A stretch of 64,000 bases of DNA from Micromussa lordhowensis (lineage: Eukaryota > Cnidaria > Anthozoa > Scleractinia > Lobophylliidae): NCBI GenBank assembly GCA_964020085.1, contig OZ026608.1:4744890-4808889 (forward strand). The letters run 5' to 3'. Shown piece by piece: positions 1 to 6,768 of this stretch. The notes under the pieces were generated by a model, which was not told where the DNA came from, made no database searches, and saw only the letters and a program-made list of their open reading frames with translations. The number at the start of each line of letters is the position of its first letter. The first letter of the stretch is position 1. A program made the translations under genes and the position numbers.

Positions 1-76
1 GAGGGAGAGATATGTCGGCCCCTAAACCATATGTGACAAATCCCACGCCTACTCACAGCTCCAAACCGCCCTTGTC
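1..76 (-). ncRNA. 5' part of a further candidate RNA gene copy, cut by window start
   Basis: The promoter (TATA 107-100, PSE-like 145-122, palindrome 180-171) and the first 76 nt of the predicted RNA are inside the window. The stem-loops and terminator lie outside. Confidence 0.4.
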
Positions 77-298
77 AATATAGCATAAGAATTAGATGGC
101 TTATATATTGAAGACAAAAGTCATTTTATCTGTCATATGGTAAGCACTGGAGTCGCAGATTAAAAAGTGTGCGCATGCGCCCTGCTAAAGGTAACATACA
201 TACAGTCATAAGCTTATTCCGAATAACTACAGGAGCTAATATCTTGGAGACATTACATTTACAGTTAAAATACATAACATCTACAGATGCCTACTAAA

Positions 299-328
299 TA
301 TGTCTGGATTTATGAAAACCGTGTTAAA
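299..328 (-). repeat. 30-bp inverted repeat arm, right end of candidate TIR cassette
   Basis: Starts TATGTCTGGA and ends CCGTGTTAAA. Perfect partner of the arm at 1908-1937. In unit 5 the corresponding arm has one substitution (near 9243), leaving 29 of 30 matches. Confidence 0.9.
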
Positions 329-767
329 ACGAAATCAAGTGGTTTCTTTTTAATTGCTTATTTCTTCAATTTAATTTTCTTCCTTGCTCTCGCTATGACA
401 GCAGATTGTAATTCGTACCTAGCATGAAATGTAGAGAACTTCTTGCCGCATGTTTCATTGATCTTCCCTTTTTTTAAATTATTTATCCTACCAACCCCAC
501 CCCCCCCCCCTCCCCCTTCGAATTTCTACTAGGTTTAGTCCAGGCTTCACTCGTTTGAATTCAGTTCGCGCGTTCGTTGACTCTGACATGGAGCCGATCG
601 CTTAGCGTTCTGTATTTGCTGTCTAAAGGAAGTCTGCCTGAGGACATCATTAAGTCCAATGAAGGTGCAAGTCTAACGGTTTGCTAGCAAGCGTCGTCTA
701 TTATCCTACGCGGTAAGGCGGGCCTGATATGTATCAACGGAACATTTAGTCCCGTAAGGGCTTATAG
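329..767. other. Unit segment without assigned gene
   Basis: Holds a T tract (near 341-347, eight to ten T in most units, C-interrupted in units 1, 2 and 17), a T7 run (near 469) and the C tract. Short frames here change with C-tract length and are not credible genes. Nothing else is seen. Confidence 0.6.
495..516 (-). repeat. C tract / G-quadruplex-prone sequence
   Basis: The plus strand reads C4-A-C11-T-C5, so the minus strand has enough G runs for a G-quadruplex and the plus strand for an i-motif. This is the most variable site of the unit: it expands in unit 5, is interrupted by TTT in unit 25, reads ctacccc in units 27-28, and has six terminal C from unit 20 on. Confidence 0.75.
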
Positions 768-1050
768 GTGCAATGGACTAGACATTTCCAGCTGCTGTTG
801 GCGTTATTTGCCCTGAACTTTGATTTGGCTAAAGACTTAGAAAAAAATCTGTTGAAATGTGGATATGCCATTCCGCGCTCGACAAAAATCAAGTTCATCC
901 GGGACATTGCTATTTGCAAGCAAAGCATGGCCAGGAGCAGAGTGAAGAACATGAGTTCAAGCGCTGATCGTGAGTAGAATTTCCTTGTTTGATCAATTTT
1001 AGGCGTTCTCGGCTTCGCTAACTATCAGAACTGTCTGTGATTCGCTAGCG

Positions 1051-1078
1051 CGGAAGAATTTTATTTGCGTGTCTTCCG
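1051..1078. repeat. Small inverted repeat with ETS-like cores
   Basis: CGGAAGA (1051-1057) and TCTTCCG (1072-1078) form a perfect 7-bp inverted repeat with a 14-nt spacer. Both halves contain the GGAA core recognised by ETS factors. It could be a paired binding site or a short hairpin. No function is shown. Confidence 0.35.
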
Positions 1079-1097
1079 GCTGATGATTGATCAGTTT

Positions 1098-1122
1098 GTT
1101 GAAGTGTTGACATGTTGAAGTG
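1098..1122 (+). repeat. Short direct repeat GTTGAAGTG x2
   Basis: GTTGAAGTG occurs at 1098-1106 and 1114-1122, 16 bp apart, with a related TTGACATG between. No length change at this site was seen in any unit. Confidence 0.6.
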
Positions 1123-1879
1123 CTCGCCAACTCACGATTATGGCCTAGTTTGTTTAAAGTTCGATCCATTCTCGATGTAGGAAGCTCTTGTTTAGTCCAT
1201 TTAGGACGATGCAGGTTATAGAAAGCTAAACTTGATCAACTCTCCGCCGCCGTTTTTGACATCTGTGCCTTCGTGTGTTTATGTAGACCGTGGCTCCAAT
1301 TTCATGTTCAAAGCACTCTTAATTAAATTGTAGAATTCATGATTCATCGAAAAGACGGTGAAACTAGTCCTCCTGGCCTGAAAAGGCATCCATGAGAGTT
1401 ATTTCCCTTTATTTGAGCTATGATAAGCCTTGTGGAAAGCTAGCGCTAAGACAGAATTGTATCACGATTATCAGTGACAAGTCAAATTCTGTGGCTACGT
1501 TTTTGCGAATCCAGACAGATATTGAAAGTAAATGTCACGTAAGGGCTACTAGTTGGCTGAAATGTAGAAGCAAATAGTCCATTTGACTGCTTACAATGCT
1601 CTTTTTGCCATGACTGGCTAATTTAATGCCTAGGAAAGACATAGTGAGGTCATTTAGCTAAAATCACAGAGGTTAAACATGTCTAAATTAGTGCCGCGAA
1701 TCAAGTGATCAATTTAAGCTCTGATTAAGCTTTGTTTGGCTAGTTCGACTCATTTGAAGCGATTTCAAAGGCTTGCATAGGCATGACATAGCTTCTATTA
1801 AAGAGTACATGAGGTAGAAAGCACTCTCAGTACTACATGGTTTTATTTATGTACACTATCTGACCGATTTCCTAAAAAC

Positions 1880-1903
1880 GTGCCTGCTGTTTTTAGTGCC
1901 TGC
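1880..1903 (+). repeat. Direct repeat GTGCCTGC x2, deletion-prone
   Basis: GTGCCTGC lies at 1880-1887 and 1896-1903, exactly 16 bp apart. Units 5, 12, 14 and 15 lack exactly one copy plus the spacer (16 bp). This is the expected product of slippage or recombination between the two copies. Units 2 and 9 carry a substitution in the first copy. Confidence 0.9.
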
Positions 1904-1907
1904 AGTC

Positions 1908-1937
1908 TTTAACACGGTTTTCATAAATCCAGACATA
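1908..1937 (+). repeat. 30-bp inverted repeat arm, left end of candidate TIR cassette
   Basis: Starts TTTAACACGG and ends CCAGACATA. It is the exact reverse complement of 299-328 (and of 2529-2558 in the next unit). A perfect 30-bp match is far beyond chance in a 2.2-kb unit. Present in every full unit. Confidence 0.9.
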
Positions 1938-1976
1938 AATACATAATATTTAAAGATATATTTATTAAAAAGAAGA

Positions 1977-1996
1977 GCCGCTGTACAAAATGCGGC
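1977..1996 (+). other. GCCGC/GCGGC hairpin
   Basis: GCCGC (1977-1981) and GCGGC (1992-1996) form a 5-bp stem with a 10-nt loop in an AT-rich surrounding, inside the candidate TIR element. Unit 2 has GCAGC in the left half and would lose one pair. Confidence 0.4.
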
Positions 1997-2076
1997 CCTG
2001 GATTCTCTTTTAAAACCAGTAAACTCATAGGTAGGGATAAAATCAGCTAGGGCATTCCGCAACTTAGCTGATACGT

Positions 2077-2130
2077 AAAAAAAAAGAGAAAAACGCAGTA
2101 CCTCCAGACACCGGCGCTGGAGCGTCGTAC
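2077..2130 (-). terminator. Terminal hairpin followed by T5-CTC-T9
   Basis: Read on the minus strand: GTAC (2130-2127), a 4-nt bulge, CTCCAG, a 9-nt loop, CTGGAG, GTAC (2101-2098), four bases, T5 (2093-2089), CTC, T9 (2085-2077). T4-T5 or longer is the Pol III termination signal, and a T9 backup makes read-through unlikely. The distal tract is T9 in nearly all units and T10 at the ends of units 20 and 23. Confidence 0.45.
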
Positions 2131-2306
2131 CAAACGAGTCATCCCGGGATTTCGGCCCGTGCGATCGCTTTTGGACGCAGTTGGCCCTTCGCTGCTTTCT
2201 GCTACCGACCTTGCCTCCCGGTACGGCATTGAGGGAGAGATATGTCGGCCCCTAAACCATATGTGACAAATCCCACGCCTACTCACAGCTCCAAACCGCC
2301 CTTGTC
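2090..2306 (-). ncRNA. Candidate Pol III RNA gene, ~217 nt, family unknown (copy 1, described in full)
   Basis: What is seen on the minus strand: a TATA box (2337-2330) and a PSE-like element (2375-2352) at U6-type spacing predict a start near G2306. From there to the T5 tract (2093-2089) there is no run of four T, although the rest of the unit is rich in such runs. The body folds by inspection into three successive stem-loops. SL1 pairs 2249-2244 with 2209-2204 (five Watson-Crick pairs and one G-U), enclosing 2219-2215/2237-2233. SL2 pairs 2174-2170 with 2134-2130, enclosing CGGG/CCCG. SL3 pairs 2130-2127 with 2101-2098 and, inside, CTCCAG with CTGGAG. SL3 is followed directly by T5-CTC-T9. 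Known: type 3 Pol III genes (U6, 7SK, RNase P and MRP RNA) have this promoter plan and end at T runs. Inferred: one such gene per unit. I find no 7SK, RNase P/MRP, U6, U6atac, vault, Y or 5S signature. Ends are approximate. Confidence 0.5.
2094..2230. other. CpG-rich, GC-rich core of the unit
   Basis: I count 16 CpG in 137 bp by hand, against an otherwise AT-rich unit. It contains the 10-bp palindrome ATCCCGGGAT (2141-2150) and the 8-bp palindrome GCGATCGC (2161-2168). It overlaps the 3' two thirds of the candidate RNA. Retention of CpG suggests it is not heavily methylated in the germ line, or that it is under constraint. Confidence 0.6.
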
Positions 2307-2329
2307 AATATAGCGTAAGAATTAGATGG

Positions 2330-2337
2330 CTTATATA
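2330..2337 (-). promoter_or_regulatory. TATA box TATATAAG
   Basis: On the minus strand this reads TATATAAG, a full match to TATAWAAR. It lies 24-31 nt upstream of the predicted start at 2306. The same site is at unit offset 100-107 in every unit except 7, 8 and 9, where it is mutated. Confidence 0.5.
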
Positions 2338-2351
2338 TTGAAGACAAAAGT

Positions 2352-2375
2352 CATTTTATCTGTCATATGGTAAGC
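2352..2375 (-). promoter_or_regulatory. PSE-like element of snRNA-type promoter
   Basis: The minus strand begins GCTTACCATA and ends ATAAAATG. From memory, the human U6 proximal sequence element begins GCTTACCGTA and ends GAAAGTA, and the general vertebrate consensus starts TCACC and ends in an A-rich stretch followed by TG. Position relative to the predicted start is -69 to -46, where vertebrate elements sit. The fit needs a 2-nt insertion in the middle, so this is a resemblance and not an exact match. No variant was noticed in this element in any unit. Confidence 0.4.
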
Positions 2376-2399
2376 ACTGGAGTCGCAGATTAAAAAGTG

Positions 2400-2411
2400 T
2401 GCGCATGCGCC
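2400..2411. promoter_or_regulatory. NRF1-like palindrome GCGCATGCGC
   Basis: A perfect 10-bp palindrome at 2401-2410 within TGCGCATGCGCC matches 11 of 12 positions of the NRF1 consensus YGCGCAYGCGCR. It lies about 95-104 nt upstream of the predicted RNA start, a place where snRNA-type genes may carry an upstream element. It is at offset 171-180 of every unit. Alternating purine/pyrimidine bases could also favour Z-DNA. Confidence 0.4.
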
Positions 2412-4318
2412 CTGCTAAAGGTAACATACATACAGTCATAAGCTTATTCCGAATAACTACAGGAGCTAATATCTTGGAGACATTACATTTACAGTTAAAA
2501 TACATAACATCTACAGATGCCTACTAAATATGTCTGGATTTATGAAAACCGTGTTAAAACGAAATCAAGTGGTTTCTTTTTAATTGCTTATTTCTTCAAT
2601 TTAATTTTCTTCCTTGCTCTCGCTATGACAGCAGATTGTAATTCGTACCTAGCATGAAATGTAGAGAACTTCTTGCCGCATGTTTCATTGATCTTCCCTT
2701 TTTTTAAATTATTTATCCTACCAACCCCACCCCCCCCCCTCCCCCTTCGAATTTCTACTAGGTTTAGTCCAGGCTTCACTCGTTTGAATTCAGTTCGCGC
2801 GTTCGTTGACTCTGACATGGAGCCGATCGCTTAGCGTTCTGTATTTGCTGTCTAAAGGAAGTCTGCCTGAGGACATCATTAAGTCCAATGAAGGTGCAAG
2901 TCTAACGGTTTGCTAGCAAGCGTCGTCTATTATCCTACGCGGTAAGGCGGGCCTGATATGTATCAACGGAACATTTAGTCCCGTAAGGGCTTATAGGTGC
3001 AATGGACTAGAGATTTCCAGCTGCTGTTGGCGTTATTTGCCCTGAACTTTGATTTGGCTAAAGACTTAGAAAAAAATCTGTTGAAATGTGGATATGCCAT
3101 TCCGCGCTCGACAAAAATCAAGTTCATCCGGGACATTGCTATTTGCAAGCAAAGCATGGCCAGGAGCAGAGTGAAGAACATGAGTTCAAGCGCTGATCGT
3201 GAGTAGAATTTCCTTGTTTGATCAATTTTAGGCGTTCTCGGCTTCGCTAACTATCAGAACTGTCTGTGATTCGCTAGCGCGGAAGAATTTTATTTGCGTG
3301 TCTTCCGGCTGATGATTGATCAGTTTGTTGAAGTGTTGACATGTTGAAGTGCTCGCCAACTCACGATTATGGCCTAGTTTGTTTAAAGTTCGATCCATTC
3401 TCGATGTAGGAAGCTCTTGTTTAGTCCATTTAGGACGATGCAGGTTATAGAAAGCTAAACTTGATCAACTCTCCGCCGCCGTTTTTGACATCTGTGCCTT
3501 CGTGTGTTTATGTAGACCGTGGCTCCAATTTCATGTTCAAAGCACTCTTAATTAAATTGTAGAATTCATGATTCATCGAAAAGACGGTGAAACTAGTCCT
3601 CCTGGCCTGAAAAGGCATCCATGAGAGTTATTTCCCTTTATTTGAGCTATGATAAGCCTTGTGGAAAGCTAGCGCTAAGACAGAATTGTATCACGATTAT
3701 CAGTGACAAGTCAAATTCTGTGGCTACGTTTTTGCGAATCCAGACAGATATTGAAAGTAAATGTCACGTAAGGGCTACTAGTTGGCTGAAATGTAGAAGC
3801 AAATAGTCCATTTGACTGCTTACAATGCTCTTTTTGCCATGACTGGCTAATTTAATGCCTAGGAAAGAGATAGTGAGGTCATTTAGCTAAAATCACAGAG
3901 GTTAAACATGTCTAAATTAGTGCCGCGAATCAAGTGATCAATTTAAGCTCTGATTAAGCTTTGTTTGGCTAGTTCGACTCATTTGAAGCGATTTCAAAGG
4001 CTTGCATAGGCATGACATAGCTTCTATTAAAGAGTACATGAGGTAGAAAGCACTCTCAGTACTACATGGTTTTATTTATGTACACTATCTGACCGATTTC
4101 CTAAAAACGTGACTGCTGTTTTTAGTGCCTGCAGTCTTTAACACGGTTTTCATAAATCCAGACATAAATACATAATATTTAAAGATATATTTATTAAAAA
4201 GAAGAGCAGCTGTACAAAATGCGGCCCTGGATTCTCTTTTAAAACCAGTAAACTCATAGGTAGGGATAAAATCAGCTAGCGCATTCCGCAACTTAGCTGA
4301 TACGTAAAAAAAAAGAGA

Positions 4319-4535
4319 AAAACGCAGTACCTCCAGACACCGGCGCTGGAGCGTCGTACCAAACGAGTCATCCCGGGATTTCGGCCCGTGCGATCGCTTT
4401 TGGACGCAGTTGGCCCTTCGCTGCTTTCTGCTACCGACCTTGCCTCCCGGTACGGCATTGAGGGAGAGATATGTCGGCCCCTAAACCATATGTGACAAAT
4501 CCCACGCCTACTCACAGCTCCAAACCGCCCTTGTC
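4319..4535 (-). ncRNA. Candidate Pol III RNA gene, copy 2
   Basis: Same body as copy 1. TATA intact at 4566-4559. Confidence 0.45.
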
Positions 4536-6692
4536 AATATAGCGTAAGAATTAGATGGCTTATATATTGAAGACAAAAGTCATTTTATCTGTCATATGGT
4601 AAGCACTGGAGTCGCAGATTAAAAAGTGTGCGCATGCGCCCTGCTAAAGGTAACATACATACAGTCATAAGCTTATTCCGAATAACTACAGGAGCTAATA
4701 TCTTGGAGACATTACATTTACAGTTAAAATACATAACATCTACAGATGCCTACTAAATATGTCTGGATTTATGAAAACCGTGTTAAAACGAAATCAAGTG
4801 GTTTTTTTTTAATTGCTTATTTCTTCAATTTAATTTTCTTCCTTGCTCTCGCTATGACAGCAGATTGTAATTCGTACCTAGCATGAAATGTAGAGAACTT
4901 CTTGCCGCATGTTTCATTGATCTTCCCTTTTTTTAAATTATTTATCCTACCAACCCCACCCCCCCCCCCCTCCCCCTTCGAATTTCTACTAGGTTTAGTC
5001 CAGGCTTCACTCGTTTGAATTCAGTTCGCGCGTTCGTTGACTCTGACATGGAGCCGATCGCTTAGCGTTCTGTATTTGCTGTCTAAAGGAAGTCTGCCTG
5101 AGGACATCATTAAGTCCAATGAAGGTGCAAGTCTAACGGTTTGCTAGCAAGCGTCGTCTATTATCCTACGCGGTAAGGCGGGCCTGATATGTATCAACGG
5201 AACATTTAGTCCCGTAAGGGCTTATAGGTGCAATGGACTAGACATTTCCAGCTGCTGTTGGCGTTATTTGCCCTGAACTTTGATTTGGCTAAAGACTTAG
5301 AAAAAAATCTGTTGAAATGTGGATATGCCATTCCGCGCTCGACAAAAATCAAGTTCATCCGGGACATTGCTATTTGCAAGCAAAGCATGGCCAGGAGCAG
5401 AGTGAAGAACATGAGTTCAAGCGCTGATCGTGAGTAGAATTTCCTTGTTTGATCAATTTTAGGCGTTCTCGGCTTCGCTAACTATCAGAACTGTCTGTGA
5501 TTCGCTAGCGCGGAAGAATTTTATTTGCGTGTCTTCCGGCTGATGATTGATCAGTTTGTTGAAGTGTTGACATGTTGAAGTGCTCGCCAACTCACGATTA
5601 TGGCCTAGTTTGTTTAAAGTTCGATCCATTCTCGATGTAGGAAGCTCTTGTTTAGTCCATTTAGGACGATGCAGGTTATAGAAAGCTAAACTTGATCAAC
5701 TCTCCGCCGCCGTTTTAGACATCTGTGCCTTCGTGTGTTTATGTAGACCGTGGCTCCAATTTCATGTTCAAAGCACTCTTAATTAAATTGTAGAATTCAT
5801 GATTCATCGAAAAGACGGTGAAACTAGTCCTCCTGGCCTGAAAAGGCATCCATGAGAGTTATTTCCCTTTATTTGAGCTATGATAAGCCTTGTGGAAAGC
5901 TAGCGCTAAGACAGAATTGTATCACGATTATCAGTGACAAGTCAAATTCTGTGGCTACGTTTTTGCGAATCCAGACAGATATTGAAAGTAAATGTCACGT
6001 AAGGGCTACTAGTTGGCTGAAATGTATAGAAGCAAATAGTCCATTTGACTGCTTACAATGCTCTTTTTGCCATGACTGGCTAATTTAATGCCTAGGAAAG
6101 ACATAGTGAGGTCATTTAGCTAAAATCACAGAGGTTAAACATGTCTAAATTAGTGCCGCGAATCAAGTGATCAATTTAAGCTCTGATTAAGCTTTGTTTG
6201 GCTAGTTCGACTCATTTGAAGCGATTTCAAAGGCTTGCATAGGCATGACATAGCTTCTATTAAAGAGTACATGAGGTAGAAAGCACTCTCAGTACTACAT
6301 GGTTTTATTTATGTACACTATCTGACCGATTTCCTAAAAACGTGCCTGCTGTTTTTAGTGCCTGCAGTCTTTAACACGGTTTTCATAAATCCAGACATAA
6401 ATACATAATATTTAAAGATATATTTATTAAAAAGAAGAGCCGCTGTACAAAATGCGGCCCTGGATTCTCTTTTAAAACCAGTAAACTCATAGGTAGGGAT
6501 AAAATCAGCTAGCGCATTCCGCAACTTAGCTGATACGTAAAAAAAAAGAGAAAAACGCAGTACCTCCAGACACCGGCGCTGGAGCGTCGTACCAAACGAG
6601 TCATCCCGGGATTTCGGCCCGTGCGATCGCTTTTGGACGCAGTTGGCCCTTCGCTGCTTTCTGCTACCGACCTTGCCTCCCGGTACGGCATT
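4460..6692 (+). repeat. Unit 3 (2233 bp)
   Basis: Carries a private TA insertion near 6026 ('aatgtatagaagc') and a private substitution 'cgttttagac' near 5714. Confidence 0.97.
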
Positions 6693-6768
6693 GAGGGAGA
6701 GATATGTCGGCCCCTAAACCATATGTGACAAATCCCACGCCTACTCACAGCTCCAAACCGCCCTTGTC
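6552..6768 (-). ncRNA. Candidate Pol III RNA gene, copy 3
   Basis: Body and upstream elements as in copy 1. Confidence 0.45.

Larger units (their letters stand above)
768..1907. other. Unit segment with short chance-like frames only
   Basis: Contains a 69-codon plus frame (768-977), an overlapping 68-codon minus frame (746-952), a 61-codon plus frame (1392-1577), the ETS-like inverted repeat and the direct repeats. Two minus-strand AATAAA signals lie at 1847-1842 and, just outside, 1966-1961. I recognise no product and no RNA gene. Confidence 0.55.
1..2230 (+). repeat. Unit 1 (2230 bp), reference unit for offsets
   Basis: Used as the coordinate reference for features inside the unit. Private or rare states: A at 85 ('agcataag', shared only with unit 14), a C interrupting the T tract near 342 (shared with units 2 and 17), and 'gctagggc' near 2048 (shared only with unit 16). 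Confidence 0.97.
1909..2557. mobile_element. Candidate TTAA-flanked TIR element (~641 bp core)
   Basis: The segment between opposing 30-bp arms begins TTAA-CACGG (1909-1917) and ends CCGTG-TTAA (2549-2557). If TTAA is a target duplication, the core is 1913-2553 with 25-bp terminal inverted repeats. TTAA duplication is the hallmark of the piggyBac superfamily, but piggyBac ends usually begin CCC, so the family is uncertain. It holds no transposase. It contains the complete candidate Pol III gene and its promoter. Alternative: the arms bound the other 1.64 kb (299-1937), since in a tandem array either interval is flanked by opposing arms, or they are simply a foldback. Confidence 0.35.
2231..4459 (+). 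repeat. Unit 2 (2229 bp)
   Basis: Has the C-interrupted T tract near 2575, 'ctagagattt' near 3008 (shared with units 4 and 5), 'aaagagatag' near 3866, and 'acgtgactgctg' near 4110 (shared with unit 9). It also has 'gagcagctg' near 4204, which breaks the small GCCGC/GCGGC hairpin. Confidence 0.97.

Noticed and set aside
746..952. Minus-strand 68-codon frame with a hydrophobic start, repeated in nearly all units
   Set aside because: It lies antisense to an equally good plus frame, has no recognisable homologue, and is broken in units 9 and 14. At ~99% identity between units, being open in all copies is not evidence of selection.
985..1003. 'aattttagg' (aattttttgg in unit 20) as an Sm site of a spliced-leader or snRNA gene
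   Set aside because: The majority form interrupts the U run with A, and there is no matching snRNA promoter or 3' hairpin on the plus strand.
1003..1040. Resemblance of 'cgttctcggcttcgctaa' to the 5' end of U2 snRNA
   Set aside because: Only short interrupted matches. The branch-site pairing region and Sm site do not follow.
1154..1170. 'agttcgatcc' and, near 1742, 'agttcgactc' as tRNA-type B boxes
   Set aside because: About one such match is expected by chance per unit. No A box lies at proper spacing and no cloverleaf can be drawn.
753..1547. CGTAAGGGCT occurring twice per unit (753-762, 1538-1547)
   Set aside because: A 10-mer repeated once within 2.2 kb is expected by chance, and flanks do not extend the match convincingly.
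1392..1577. Plus-strand 61-codon frame in every unit
   Set aside because: The length is within chance expectation for six frames of a 2.2-kb unit with this composition. No family is recognised, and unit 3's TA insertion changes the end without any sign of constraint.
1856..2062. Minus-strand 68-codon frame
   Set aside because: It starts at TTG and overlaps the inverted-repeat arm. The 16-bp deletion in four units changes its C-terminus.
2094..2230. Possible 5S rRNA or 5S-derived sequence on the minus strand
   Set aside because: There are scattered short similarities (GGGCC, GGATGAC, a CCGGTG near the 3' end and a T run), but the spacing is wrong and the conserved internal control region cannot be aligned.
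2248..2257. 'cccctaaacc' as a telomere-repeat template or telo-box
   Set aside because: Only about 1.2 repeats of a plant-type telomere motif. It is on the opposite strand from the candidate RNA's template sense, and no plus-strand promoter is seen.
2588..2818. Minus-strand 76-codon frame with a glycine run
   Set aside because: It is open only in units with certain C-tract lengths. The glycine run is the translated C tract.
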